Assembly: GCA_965216645.1 (NCBI GenBank)
Contig: CBDCGJ010000026.1
Span: 142,801-206,800, forward strand
DNA from: CBDCGJ01 sp965216645
GTDB lineage: Bacteria > Pseudomonadota > Alphaproteobacteria > GCA-2731375
Direction: 5' to 3'
Length of the DNA: 64,000 nt
Below the pieces are notes generated by a model that saw nothing but the letters and a program-made list of their open reading frames with translations, was not told the DNA's origin and ran no database searches. Position 1 is the first letter of the stretch; each line of letters opens with the position of its first letter. The position numbers were made by a program, and so were the translations under genes. Of this stretch, positions 16,297 through 26,392 are shown one piece after another.

Positions 16297-19200
16297 TCAT
16301 TCGGCGGCGCTCGTCAGCTGCCGTCCGACAAGGCGGGCATAAAGCCCCTGACGGTTCAATAAACTCCGATGCGTCCCGGTTTCAATGACCCTTCCCTGAT
16401 CCAGCGCGACAATAATATCGGCGTCGCGCACGGTCGATAAACGATGCGCGATAACGAGAGTCGTGCGGTTGCGCATCAAGTCGCGCAAAGCCGTGTGAAC
16501 CAGACGCTCGTTCAGGGCGTCAAGGTGAGAGGTGGCCTCGTCCAGCACGAGAACCGGGGCATCGCTTAGGAACGCACGAGCGATGGCGACGCGTTGGCGT
16601 TGGCCTCCGGACAGCGCCATCCCTCGCTCACCGACCGGCGTTTCCAACCCCAAAGGAAGGGACGCCACGAAATCGTTGAGCGCCGCGCGTTCGATCGCAC
16701 GCCCTAGTTCTTCCGGCGATGCGTTGGGCTTTGCCATCAGAACGTTGGCGCCCAAAGTATCGTTAAACAAATAGGTGTCTTGGGCGACCAAGGTAACGGC
16801 GCTGCGAACGCTGTTCAATTCAAGGTCTTTTAAGGCGACGCCGTCAACCTCAATCGATCCGTCATGCGGATCCCAAAACCGCAATAGCAGATGCGCCAAT
16901 GTCGTCTTGCCGGCACCGGAGCGACCGACAAGCGCAGCCGTGGCGCCGGCTGGAATATCGAGGCTGACGGCATCGAGGGTGGCGCGTTTGGTACCGGGAT
17001 AATCAAAGGAGACGCCGTCGAAACGGACTGAAAGGCCATCGCTCGACCGCCGGGTCAATGTCTGCGGTCCGTCGGACACCACCGGTTTTTCGGCATATAG
17101 ATTGAATAATCGACGGGTTGCTCCCAAGGTATCGGCCAACTGCCGGCCAATGTCGGCAATTTCCGAAATCGGCAGAAACGCGGCCATCGCCAGTAAAGTC
17201 AGGAGCGGCAAATAAGTCGCCAATCCCGGCGTCGTGGTTGCGAGATAGCCGCCGGCCATAACCGTGGCCAAGCCGCCGAAGGTCGTCGCGACTTCCACGA
17301 CGATCGCCTGCAACGTCAGTTCTCCAAAAAACGGCAGCCGGACGGACTGGTGTGCGTCGGTCAAGGCCATGTATTCCCGCCGCCGTTCCGTCGCTTGCTG
17401 GAATGCCAGGATCTCCGTCATGCCTTGGATTGTTTCCGTCGTATGCGCATTCAGGCCGCCTAACGCCTCGCGGTCTTCCGACGCCAATCGATCTATGCGG
17501 CGGCGTAAAATGAATGGCGAGATACCGACCAAGGCGAGGAAGGGAAACAGCACCAAAACCAACACGATGTCGAACCAGCCCAAGGTAATCAACACTGCCG
17601 CCGGGACTAAAACCGCGACAAATGCCGGCGCAATGGTATGCGCGAAAAAGAATTCGACCAGCTCGACGTCGTTCGTTGCCATCGACATAAGATCGCCGGT
17701 GCGACGACGCACCAGATAGGCCGGCGCCAAACTGTCGATCTTTTTGAACAGATCGATCCGCATTTCGGCCAACAACCGAAATGCCATATCGTGGGCGATC
17801 CAGGATTCGAACCAATGAAAAGCGCCGGCGGCGGGCGCCAACGCCAGTAACCCTATAATCAGGCCATAGGGAGAATTCCCTTGCGCGATCGCAGCCACAA
17901 CCAAGGCCGAGAGCAGACCCACCCCGATAAACGCGGCCACGCGGGCGATCCCGAACAAGAAGGTCAACGCCAGCCGCCCTTTCCACGGACGCACGAAGCT
18001 CATCAAGTAACGAATGGCGCCTAACCAGCCCAACCCGCCGGCGGTAACGATCCCTTCCTCGGTCTCTGTCCCAGTGTCGATAGGAGCCTCTTCGGCAAAA
18101 TCGGGAACGGCGATGGCTTCATCGTCCAGGAGGCGGTCGTCACCGCCGCTGGCCGCTTCTTCCGCCTGATCGGCCATCAGGCGATGATAGGGTCCGTTGC
18201 GCGCCATGAGTTCGGCATGTCGCCCCTGCTCAGCGACAACGCCATCCTGAAGCACGAATATCCGATCCGCGCCAATGACGCTGGATAGACGATGCGCGAA
18301 AATCAATGTAGTTCGACCTTGCATAAGCCGGTCCAGGGCCTCTTGGATGATCGACTCGTTCTCGGCATCCACGGCGGACAAGGCTTCATCCAAGATCAGG
18401 ATCGGCGCATCTCTAAGCAGGGCGCGGGCAATGGCGATCCGCTGCCGCTGGCCGCCGGATAGTTTGATACCGCGTTCCCCGATTATAGTGTCGTAACCCA
18501 TTGGAAGTGCGGTGATGAAGTCATGCGCGTTTGCCGATCTGGCCGCATCGATCATGCGTTGCCGGCCAGCGCTGGGATCACCAAACAAGAGGTTTTCCGC
18601 GACCGTGCCGTGGAACAGCTGTGTGTCTTGCTGAACGATAGCGAACTGCCGGCGAAGTTGGTCGAAACTCAATTCGCGAAGGTCATGACCGCCGACCCGG
18701 ATGGCGCCGGCTTGCGGATCGTAGATCCGCAGCAGCAGCTTGACGACGGTCGACTTCCCAGCCCCGCTCGAGCCGACGAAACCGACCCGTTCGCCAGGCG
18801 CAATTTCGAAATCCAACCCGTCATGGGTGTTCCCGCGTCCACCGGGATATTTGAACTGGACACCCTCGAAGGTAATGCCCGATTCCAACTCAAGGCTCGA
18901 GCCGGCATCATCGACAACCGCGGTGATCGAGGGTTTCTCGGACAAAAGGCCTAGGATTTTGGCGGAAGCGGCTTGGGCTAACATTCCGTCGTGGAGAAGC
19001 GACCTAAGATCGCGCAAGGGACGGAATACCTCGACACCGAGCATGAGAACGATCAGCAGGACTTCGAAACTCATCACCCCGTCGGCCACCCGATAGGCAC
19101 CGACCGCCAGTGCCAATGCCGCACCCAAAGCGATGCCCGTATCCGTGATACCGCGGGAGAGCGAGTTGGTCGCCAGCACCCACATGGTTGTCTGGAATAG

Positions 19201-19881
19201 GCGGTGGGCCTTTTCGCTCAACAAAGCCCCTCTCGCCGCACTTTGAGCAAACACTTTTAGGGTCGAGAGGCCCTGCATCGCGTCCAGAAACTCCGACGCC
19301 AACTCGCCGTAAGCCTTGGACCGGGCAAGTGAGTTCCGGCTATCCCAACGGTGGAAAATTGCGGGTGCAAATAGGGTCAAAACCGCCGACCCAAACAACA
19401 CCAAAGCTACCGGTAAGTCGAAAAAGACCAAGACCAGGAAGATCAAGACAGGTGTCACCGCGGCAACAAAAAACTGCGGAAGATACTTGCCGAAATAGGT
19501 TTCCAGATGCTCGACCCCGTCCACCAACGTGACCAGAACGTCACCCGTTCGGGCATGTCCAAAAAATGCGGGTCCCAGCTCGATCACTTTGTCGTAGAGC
19601 AACCCACGCAAATGTCGTTGGACTTTGGCTGCGGTTCCGTGCGCGACCATAATGCGGATATATTCCAACATCCCTCTGGCAATAATCACGATGGCAACGA
19701 CCGCGCCTGACCAAAGCAGGTCATTGAGCTCGGCGCCGGCAAAAACCTTGGCCAGCAGCCACCCGAGCAATGCCAATCTGGCAACGCCGAGGGCCGACGA
19801 GATCACGCCTATTGCGACCGCGAACCAAATTCGCCCGCGCACGCCATCGGTAAACGCCCAAAGTTTGCGATCAAAATACAT
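16297..19881 (-). CDS. fused double ABC exporter (two TMD-NBD halves)
   Basis: A single 1194-residue chain holding two complete exporter halves. Half one: six-helix membrane domain (about 15-300), NBD with GSSGAGKST, signature LSGGQRQRIAIARALL and ILILDEALSAVD. A charged linker of about 60 residues (DDRLLDDEAIAV region) leads to half two: second membrane domain, then GRSGAGKTT, LSGGQRQRVAIARAFL and VLVLDEATSHLD. Both catalytic glutamates and both H-loops (FAHRLS, IAHRLS) are present, so both sites look competent. The layout recalls CydD-CydC or heterodimeric lipid/drug exporters joined head to tail; no cytochrome bd genes are nearby. ATG at 19881 has AGAGGG upstream; a longer frame start lacks support. 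Substrate unknown. Confidence 0.85.
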   Translation of the reverse strand: MYFDRKLWAFTDGVRGRIWFAVAIGVISSALGVARLALLGWLLAKVFAGAELNDLLWSGAVVAIVIIARGMLEYIRIMVAHGTAAKVQRHLRGLLYDKVIELGPAFFGHARTGDVLVTLVDGVEHLETYFGKYLPQFFVAAVTPVLIFLVLVFFDLPVALVLFGSAVLTLFAPAIFHRWDSRNSLARSKAYGELASEFLDAMQGLSTLKVFAQSAARGALLSEKAHRLFQTTMWVLATNSLSRGITDTGIALGAALALAVGAYRVADGVMSFEVLLIVLMLGVEVFRPLRDLRSLLHDGMLAQAASAKILGLLSEKPSITAVVDDAGSSLELESGITFEGVQFKYPGGRGNTHDGLDFEIAPGERVGFVGSSGAGKSTVVKLLLRIYDPQAGAIRVGGHDLRELSFDQLRRQFAIVQQDTQLFHGTVAENLLFGDPSAGRQRMIDAARSANAHDFITALPMGYDTIIGERGIKLSGGQRQRIAIARALLRDAPILILDEALSAVDAENESIIQEALDRLMQGRTTLIFAHRLSSVIGADRIFVLQDGVVAEQGRHAELMARNGPYHRLMADQAEEAASGGDDRLLDDEAIAVPDFAEEAPIDTGTETEEGIVTAGGLGWLGAIRYLMSFVRPWKGRLALTFLFGIARVAAFIGVGLLSALVVAAIAQGNSPYGLIIGLLALAPAAGAFHWFESWIAHDMAFRLLAEMRIDLFKKIDSLAPAYLVRRRTGDLMSMATNDVELVEFFFAHTIAPAFVAVLVPAAVLITLGWFDIVLVLVLFPFLALVGISPFILRRRIDRLASEDREALGGLNAHTTETIQGMTEILAFQQATERRREYMALTDAHQSVRLPFFGELTLQAIVVEVATTFGGLATVMAGGYLATTTPGLATYLPLLTLLAMAAFLPISEIADIGRQLADTLGATRRLFNLYAEKPVVSDGPQTLTRRSSDGLSVRFDGVSFDYPGTKRATLDAVSLDIPAGATAALVGRSGAGKTTLAHLLLRFWDPHDGSIEVDGVALKDLELNSVRSAVTLVAQDTYLFNDTLGANVLMAKPNASPEELGRAIERAALNDFVASLPLGLETPVGERGMALSGGQRQRVAIARAFLSDAPVLVLDEATSHLDALNERLVHTALRDLMRNRTTLVIAHRLSTVRDADIIVALDQGRVIETGTHRSLLNRQGLYARLVGRQLTSAAE

Positions 19882-19970
19882 ATAAGTGCCCTCTTGTAAG
19901 GTCGCCGACCGGCAACCGAACAGCAGCATGCCATCTATTTCGCGTGTTTAGAAGTCGTCTAATCTATGGA

Positions 19971-21092
19971 CTAAGCGCGACGGATCCATCCGCCGCCGAG
20001 TACCTGCTCACCCTTGTAGAGCACACATGCCTGCCCTGGGGAAACGCCGGCCTCGGGCGTGTCCATTTCGACTTGAATATCGCCATCGTCCAGAACCGTT
20101 ACGCTAGCGGATTCAGGGGGACGGGTGGAGCGAATTCGAGCGTCGGCGCGGAAATGGTCACCCGGTTTCGGAACCGGCTGGAGCCAATTCAGGTCGGTGA
20201 CGAAGAACCGGTGGCAAGCGAGGGCTTCACGCGGACCGACAACGACGCGCTTCGCCTCCGGTTCCAAGCGGATCACGTAGAGCGGGTCGTGGCCGCCGAT
20301 GCCCAGGCCTTTTCGCTGCCCAACAGTGAAGTGAACGATGCCTTCATGGCGGCCGAGAACCTTGCCGGACAGATCTACTATTTCCCCCGGATCGCAGGCA
20401 TCGGGCCTCAGGCGCTTTATCACGTCAGCATAATCGCCATTCGGCACGAAACAAATGTCCTGGCTATCCGGCTTATCCGCGACGACAAGCCCGTGCCTGG
20501 CCGCAATCGCACGGGTTTCGTCCTTGGTGCGGTAGCCCCCCAACGGAAAGCGGAGAAACTCTAGTTGTTCCTGAGTCGTCGTGAAAAGGAAATAGCTTTG
20601 ATCCCGCTGAGAATCCGTCGCTTTATGAAGCTCCGCTAGGCTTTCTCCCGGCAGGCGCCGAACATAATGGCCAGTGACCATAGCCTCCGCGCCCAGTTCT
20701 TGCGCCGTGGATAGAAGGTCGACAAATTTTACCGACTGATTGCAGCGAACACAGGGCACTGGAGTCGCGCCGGCCAAATAGGTCTCGACAAAATCGTTCA
20801 TGACACCGTCGCGGAATTTGGACTCATAGTCCAAAACGTAATGCGGTATGTCCAACTGCGCGGCCACCCGCTTGGCATCGTGGATATCGCTGCCGGCACA
20901 GCAAGCGCCTTTCCGCCGTACGGCGACACCGTGATCATATAGCTGAAGCGTGATGCCGATGACATCCAGCCCCGCCTCTTTGCAAAGGGCCGCGCAGGCG
21001 GACGAGTCGACGCCACCCGACATCGCGACAACCACCCGCGTGCCGGGAGCCAGGCCGTCCAAACCGTCGACTTTTTCCACCGTCTTCGTCAT
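19971..21092 (-). CDS. mnmA: tRNA-specific 2-thiouridylase MnmA
   Basis: Thiolates U34 of tRNA-Lys, -Glu and -Gln using sulfur relayed from IscS. 373 residues from ATG 21092. The PP-loop ATPase motif SGGVDS is at 25-30; the catalytic cysteine pair is seen in PCVRCNQSVKF and SQDICFV; the C-terminal barrel begins near GQRKGLGIGG. A TTG 42 nt upstream would add an unlikely extension. It follows flgL by 49 bp on the same strand, so it could be read through from flgKL, but this looks like chance neighbourhood. Confidence 0.95.
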   Translation of the reverse strand: MTKTVEKVDGLDGLAPGTRVVVAMSGGVDSSACAALCKEAGLDVIGITLQLYDHGVAVRRKGACCAGSDIHDAKRVAAQLDIPHYVLDYESKFRDGVMNDFVETYLAGATPVPCVRCNQSVKFVDLLSTAQELGAEAMVTGHYVRRLPGESLAELHKATDSQRDQSYFLFTTTQEQLEFLRFPLGGYRTKDETRAIAARHGLVVADKPDSQDICFVPNGDYADVIKRLRPDACDPGEIVDLSGKVLGRHEGIVHFTVGQRKGLGIGGHDPLYVIRLEPEAKRVVVGPREALACHRFFVTDLNWLQPVPKPGDHFRADARIRSTRPPESASVTVLDDGDIQVEMDTPEAGVSPGQACVLYKGEQVLGGGWIRRA

Positions 21093-21141
21093 GGCTGAAA
21101 TATAGCCATGAGCGTGAAAAGAACAACGCTTCAATGGAGCG

Positions 21142-22095
21142 TCAGATGAAGTCGAGCAGACTGACCCGTAGCAATCGCGACGTGACGTTGAGCGACGCCT
21201 CCAGTTGAATTTCGTCCGCTCTTAGATTGCTGACCGCTTCGGCCATATCCACATCCTCGATCTCTCCGGCCAAGGCGCGTCCAAAATCTCGGTCTTGAAT
21301 CTGTCGCTCCTCAAGAGAGGCAAGGGATTCCATACGGACTCCATTGAGAGCCTCCACATCGCGTATTTGGTCGATCGCGTAGACGATGCCGGATAACTCA
21401 TTGGCAAGAAATTGCTGCTGGTTCTGCGTCAACGGCGATTGAAAAGATCCCGGCGGGGCGAAAGCACCCGCGCCGGGCGGTAACACGCCGCTTTCGAACT
21501 GCAGCAACCGCTGGATTGACTCGAGGATCGGCGCGGCAATCTCATCCGCTAAGACGCCATACTCCATGGTCCGATTGTCGTCGATCTTCTGGCTCAATTT
21601 AATGGTATTGTTGTCGAACGCATCGGCGACCGACGGCAAGGCCAGAAGATCCGCAGCGGAAGTTATGTTTACCGGCGGTTGATCGGTATTTGTGCCCGCA
21701 AACACGTAGGAGCCTTGATGCTGCGTATTCAACAAACCGATCAGGGTGTCCAGCACGCCCTCAACTTCCAGATTGAAACCGGTGCCGTCATTCAAACCGG
21801 TCGTTTTGATCACTTGCTGGCGCAGAGCCTCCGCTTCGCCGGCGATCGCGCCGAGTGAGAGATTCTGGATCTCCAGGCGCGCATCTAGTTCCGCGTTCGA
21901 TTTGAGAAACGCGTCCTTCTGCGAAATTACCGTCTTCGTCGCGATCAGCGTGTTGTTTTCCCGGGCGTAACCTTCAAAGTAGGTCGATTTACGCCCAGTC
22001 GTGACTTGCTGTTGCGATTCAAACAATTGCGCTTGGTTGCGCAGCATTTGACTGACGATAAGTTGGTTTTGGCCGAATGTGCTGACCCGTGTCAT
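21142..22095 (-). CDS. flgL: flagellar hook-filament junction protein FlgL
   Basis: 317-residue flagellin-related protein (HAP3) that joins the hook to the filament with FlgK. The N-terminal helix (MTRVSTFGQNQLIVSQML) and C-terminal helix (QLEASLNVTSRLLRVSLLDFI region) are the coiled-coil D0/D1 segments shared with flagellin, and QGSYVFAGTNTDQPPV is the conserved central block. It follows flgK by 20 bp. Exported by the flagellar type III apparatus, so no signal peptide is expected or seen. Confidence 0.92.
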   Translation of the reverse strand: MTRVSTFGQNQLIVSQMLRNQAQLFESQQQVTTGRKSTYFEGYARENNTLIATKTVISQKDAFLKSNAELDARLEIQNLSLGAIAGEAEALRQQVIKTTGLNDGTGFNLEVEGVLDTLIGLLNTQHQGSYVFAGTNTDQPPVNITSAADLLALPSVADAFDNNTIKLSQKIDDNRTMEYGVLADEIAAPILESIQRLLQFESGVLPPGAGAFAPPGSFQSPLTQNQQQFLANELSGIVYAIDQIRDVEALNGVRMESLASLEERQIQDRDFGRALAGEIEDVDMAEAVSNLRADEIQLEASLNVTSRLLRVSLLDFI

Positions 22096-22115
22096 GACTT
22101 GCCTCTTTTGCCGTC

Positions 22116-24233
22116 TTAGTTGGCGATAGTGAATAAAGTGTCGAACATTTCGTTGACGGTCGAAATCATCCGCGCGGCGGCGTTGTATGACGTCTGATAG
22201 ACGATCAGATCGGATAGTTCCTCGTCCAGGTTCACGCCGGCCTCGGAGTCGCGCCGGCTCACCAGCTCTTGCCGCAAGGCGGCGCGGTCCAAAGCCAATC
22301 CCGTTGCGTTCGCGGATTCCATGGACACGGCGGAAAGGACATAAGCCGTGTAACCCGAAAGCGTCGTGTTCAAATCCGGCAAGTCGCCGGCGGCCGAAAA
22401 CTGCAAGGCGAGATTTTGCAGTTCATGAAAGGCGACCGCTCCAGCATTGTCCCCCACCGTGAGGGCCGGCGTCCCAGCCGAGGCCGTCAAGTCGAGGCGC
22501 GCCAGAGATAACTGCGTAGGATCGTCCGCGATATCCTGACGGACCCGAACGTCCCGCGCCGCATCCATTATGATTCTCTCTCCGACACCGAAAAACTCGC
22601 TGAAGGATAAGCTCGTGGTTCCTCGCTGCGTGGTGTCGTTGACCACATGTATGCCATAGCCCTCATATCCAGGATTCGGCGTCGCGGTCATTTTGCCGTT
22701 GGCGTCCAACGCGAAGGTGACATAACTACCCATGTTGGCGTTCAGATCGGCGATCACCGCATTTATATCGCTACCGATCGCAGAGAAATCCAAGGTATGA
22801 GAAATGGGCGCCTGCCCGCCCGGACCGCGAAATTCCATAAACACAGTACCGGCACCACCAAAGCCGTGGTCGTCGCCGACTTGTAGACCTGTGTTAAAAT
22901 CGACGGGCACCCGCGTTTCCAGCAAATCGTTCATGCCGAAGAAATGAGCGAAACCGCGTCCAGCGCGATCGCTGGGATTGACCGCGTCCTGACTGATGGC
23001 GACACCGTCGCCTGAGTTGCTCGCCGAAAACGTCATCACGCCGTCGACCAGGGACATCGTCGCCGCCCCGCCCAACCCGGCATTTACCGCGGCGATAACA
23101 TCGTTCATCGACGTATAACCGCCGCCCGTAAAATCGATGGTTACCGAGGCAGAGATCTCGTTGTTCGTATCGAGGACGGCGAAAACGGCTTCCCCGGTAA
23201 ATCCATGGGGATCGGTGCCAAGCGCACCAACGTCATGCCCGATCATGCTTTCCGGTGCGGGCACCGGACTGTACTCGTTATGAATGCGATTGAACTCATT
23301 AACGGTCATCGCCGACAGATTGCCCAACATGGTGGCGACTTCCGGCAATTCCGTGTCGCGTAGTTCGATCAAGGCCAGCAATTCGCCCGAACGCAGTGCG
23401 CTGCCTAGGTCCCGGCCAGGTTGAATCGGTTCACCGGTCGTTGGATCGATGCGGTGGACCGTGATCGGATCGAACCGACTTGTGGTGTCGACCTGTCCGG
23501 CCGCATAGTAGACGATCTGTCGCGGCTCGAAATCCAGGAGGGTCTCGCCGGAAACGGTCGCAATATGAGCATGGCCGTCCGGTTGGAAGGTCACTCGAAT
23601 GTCCAAAATATCGGCGATCTTCTCAATCGCGCGGTCCCGCTCTTCCTCCAACGCCGGCGCGCTTTCGCCGAGCTGGGTCTCCCGCATGATCGCTTGATTG
23701 AGCTCGTGAATTCGTAGCAAGGACTGATTTAGTTCGTCGATCCGGGTATCAATCTGCCGATCGGTCTCTTCCCGCAAAACCTGTACTTCGCGCGACAGAC
23801 GATCGATTTCACCCGCCAGCATGTATAGATCGTTGATAACCCCCATACGGCGCGCCGTTTGGCTGGGCTCGACGGACAGGGAACTGAATCCTGCAAACAC
23901 ATTGTCGACTTGCTTGTTCAGCACGCCGTCGCTGGCCGGATCGCCGAGCAGAGATTGTAGGCGGCCGTGAATTTCCTCCAGCTTGGCATAGTAGCCAGCG
24001 GCCGCGGAGGACGAGATGATTTCCCGCTGCAAGAACTCGTCTACCACCCGCGTAATCTCCGCGATTGCCACGCCGGCGCCACGACCATCGATGCTGAGAC
24101 TCTCAAGATTGACAGTTTGCTTGGCGTAGTTCGGCGTATTGACATTAGAAATGTTGTTGGAAACCGTGGCCATCGCCGACTGACTGGTCATCAAGCCCGA
24201 AAGTGCGGTTTGCATAGCGATATTGAGTGACAT
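22116..24233 (-). CDS. flgK: flagellar hook-associated protein FlgK
   Basis: HAP1, the first hook-filament junction protein. The N-terminus carries the rod/hook signature (ALSGLMTSQSAMATVSNNIS, then NVNTPNYAKQ), and the C-terminus has LSDLIVYQTSYNAAARMI with the terminal coiled coil. At 705 residues it is longer than enterobacterial FlgK (about 550); the extra length is in the middle, where two beta-rich repeats (around VTIDFTGGGYTSMNDVIAAV and HTLDFSAIGSDINAVIADL) recur. AAGGAAA precedes the ATG. Divergent from fliK across a 459-bp region. Confidence 0.93.
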   Translation of the reverse strand: MSLNIAMQTALSGLMTSQSAMATVSNNISNVNTPNYAKQTVNLESLSIDGRGAGVAIAEITRVVDEFLQREIISSSAAAGYYAKLEEIHGRLQSLLGDPASDGVLNKQVDNVFAGFSSLSVEPSQTARRMGVINDLYMLAGEIDRLSREVQVLREETDRQIDTRIDELNQSLLRIHELNQAIMRETQLGESAPALEEERDRAIEKIADILDIRVTFQPDGHAHIATVSGETLLDFEPRQIVYYAAGQVDTTSRFDPITVHRIDPTTGEPIQPGRDLGSALRSGELLALIELRDTELPEVATMLGNLSAMTVNEFNRIHNEYSPVPAPESMIGHDVGALGTDPHGFTGEAVFAVLDTNNEISASVTIDFTGGGYTSMNDVIAAVNAGLGGAATMSLVDGVMTFSASNSGDGVAISQDAVNPSDRAGRGFAHFFGMNDLLETRVPVDFNTGLQVGDDHGFGGAGTVFMEFRGPGGQAPISHTLDFSAIGSDINAVIADLNANMGSYVTFALDANGKMTATPNPGYEGYGIHVVNDTTQRGTTSLSFSEFFGVGERIIMDAARDVRVRQDIADDPTQLSLARLDLTASAGTPALTVGDNAGAVAFHELQNLALQFSAAGDLPDLNTTLSGYTAYVLSAVSMESANATGLALDRAALRQELVSRRDSEAGVNLDEELSDLIVYQTSYNAAARMISTVNEMFDTLFTIAN

Positions 24234-24692
24234 GACTAAATTTCCTTGGGGTCATTAGAGTCGGTAAGAAGGAATCTATTGCCGATTTCCACCGGCTTCG
24301 GCGTCACGGCGGAAATAGTTGCCGCCTGGCCCGTATTTCGCACTCTCTTTCTAGCGCTTTGAAATCTAACCGTTTTTGGCAACATCGTTGAACCTTCATC
24401 ACCGGTTGCCCTGTGTCTCAGGACAACTTGGACCAATTACTGCAAATGAGGGGCCAACTGAAAACGCGAACCGGCCGGGAACTTCCTGCCTGCCGTCGGG
24501 GTCGACCGGAAAAAATGTCTGATCGAATTCGGAAAATTCTGCCGAAAGACGAGGACTCTCTTCAACGAAAATCCGAAAACATTTTTAAATACAAATGCTT
24601 AGAAATCCGTGCGGAGTTGGCCCGGGGATTGCTTCACCGTTAGCGATGACGGGGCCCAAACAACGTCAACACTGAAGTACGCGGAAAAACTT
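24234..24692. other. divergent regulatory region between flgK and fliK
   Basis: 459 bp without a supportable gene. A 76-codon plus-strand frame (24413-24643) has a GTG start, no ribosome site and no recognisable family, so I do not call it. A sigma-54-like element is listed separately. The region should carry late/middle flagellar promoters in both directions. Confidence 0.5.
24327..24342 (+). promoter_or_regulatory. sigma-54-like promoter candidate for fliK
   Basis: TGGCCCGTATTTCGCA has the GG and GC dinucleotides 10 bp apart and matches most of the -24/-12 consensus TGGCACG-N4-TTGCW, with a C in place of the first-but-one T of the -12 box. It points toward fliK but leaves a leader of about 340 nt. 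FlbD, the sigma-54 activator, is encoded in the same cluster. Confidence 0.3.
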
Positions 24693-26378
24693 ATGAGCAT
24701 AACCGAATTTTCGCCGGAACTACCGCGATCCGCTGACAGCGATAGCTACGCCGCCGACGAACGCAGGAAATCCGAGCAAAGAAGCGGAAACTTCCTGGAC
24801 TATTTCATCCGTGCCACAGACAGCTTCCTCAGTCGTAACCACGACCGCGCCGATCTGATCGATCAACGCGCTTCCGTTTTTGCCGATAAACCTATTGACG
24901 AGAAGGTCGATTTTACCGACCGCTCTGCGGAGGACGACACCGACGTCCGCGAAAGCAATCAAGCATCGGATGACAACGTTGCTGTGGACGACGACCATAC
25001 GGAAGCAACCACTGATGAGGCCGCCAGCAACGAACTGCCACGCCAAACGGAACCTTCGCTGACACCGACGGAAACGTTGAATAGCGACGACACGGCAGCG
25101 AGCGAAACGCAGGTACTGAGTAACGCTGATGTATCGAGTACCGATGTCAAGGTGGATACAGACACATCGACCACAGAGAACGCGGTTGCGGAAATACCGG
25201 AGACGCTGATCTTGACGCAAGGCGAGCAAAAACGAAGCGATGCGGTCGCCAACGCGCTGGTCCATGCAAATCGTAATGCCGCACTTTTCGCCGGCAAGTT
25301 CGGTGATATCGATATCCCGATGATCAACGAATTGCGGGCCGCCCTCACCAAACCGCAACAGCAGAGCGGGCTTGAGAACTTAAATTCGAAACCGTCTCTC
25401 TCGGATCAGGGGACGACGAAGCCGGCGCTCGCCGGGCAATTCACTCAGCTTCGCGAGGCCTTTAACGCACCTCGTAGTGGCATGGATCGTCAAGCACAAG
25501 ATGTACTGCCGCCGCTTCGCCAACTGGCGATATCAAATCAGCTCGCGCCGCAGGAGCGACCCGGCGAGTTGAATTCTCTAATCCAGTTTTTCCAAGCCCG
25601 ATCGCAGCAAACCCCTTCGGCGAACATGGGAGGAACTTCGGTCAATCAAATCGCAACTGGAGGCGACGCCAGTGCCAAGCCGCTCGCCGCCATGCAAACG
25701 ATGATGGAGAATCATTCTCAGTCCGGACACCAAGGCCAAGACAACGGACAGTCCGGTCTTGGACAATCGGTTCAAGCCGCGGCTAAGAATGGCGCCGCTC
25801 CGCAGAACGCGCCTGCAAGTGGCGGCGTTGGTCAATTCGCCAGTAACCTGGCTCTGACTGGTGCGGGTACCACAAATGCGACGCCCTTGGGCGCGATGCA
25901 GGTACAGTCAAACAATCCTGTCATGAATGGCCGAGCTCCGCAGCAACCGGCAACAACGACATCGGCACCGACCGTGCAGATCGCCTTTCAAATCGCAAAA
26001 GCGATGGATCAAGGACTCAATCGGATGAACATCCGTCTTGACCCGGCGGAATTGGGCCGGGTTCATGTGCAGCTCGACGTGACGACCGATGGGCGTGTCG
26101 CGACGACAGTCACGGTGGAACGGCCCGAGACCCTTGAGCTCCTTCAGCGTGACTCGCGTAGCTTGGAAAAAGCATTGCAAGACGCGGGGCTCGACACCGA
26201 AGACGGTGACCTGACCTTCAATCTAAAGCAAGACGACGGTTCTGCTTGGGCGGAGAACAATAGCTCGGACGGCGGGTCGACCAAAGACCAAGGCGACGAC
26301 ATGATCTTCGCCGCCGATGAAGCGGATGAAGAAGTGACGCATCTGATCTCCGACCGCGCGTTGGACGTGCGTATATAA
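24693..26378 (+). CDS. fliK: flagellar hook-length control protein FliK
   Basis: 561-residue secreted ruler that stops hook growth and switches export specificity through FlhB. The long N-terminal half is Asp/Glu/Ser/Thr-rich and low in complexity; the middle is Gln/Ala/Asn-rich; the C-terminal FliK domain (roughly 430-520) shows LDPAELGRVHVQLDV, TVERPETLELLQRD and LEKALQDAGL, the diagnostic part. I start at ATG 24693, preceded by GGAAAAAC, rather than at an upstream GTG-type frame start. The stop is 14 bp before flgD. Confidence 0.88.
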   Translation: MSITEFSPELPRSADSDSYAADERRKSEQRSGNFLDYFIRATDSFLSRNHDRADLIDQRASVFADKPIDEKVDFTDRSAEDDTDVRESNQASDDNVAVDDDHTEATTDEAASNELPRQTEPSLTPTETLNSDDTAASETQVLSNADVSSTDVKVDTDTSTTENAVAEIPETLILTQGEQKRSDAVANALVHANRNAALFAGKFGDIDIPMINELRAALTKPQQQSGLENLNSKPSLSDQGTTKPALAGQFTQLREAFNAPRSGMDRQAQDVLPPLRQLAISNQLAPQERPGELNSLIQFFQARSQQTPSANMGGTSVNQIATGGDASAKPLAAMQTMMENHSQSGHQGQDNGQSGLGQSVQAAAKNGAAPQNAPASGGVGQFASNLALTGAGTTNATPLGAMQVQSNNPVMNGRAPQQPATTTSAPTVQIAFQIAKAMDQGLNRMNIRLDPAELGRVHVQLDVTTDGRVATTVTVERPETLELLQRDSRSLEKALQDAGLDTEDGDLTFNLKQDDGSAWAENNSSDGGSTKDQGDDMIFAADEADEEVTHLISDRALDVRI

Positions 26379-26392
26379 AAAGGACGAAATCG

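Noticed and set aside
24413..24643. 76-codon frame between flgK and fliK
   Set aside because: GTG start without Shine-Dalgarno, no family, located in a regulatory region.
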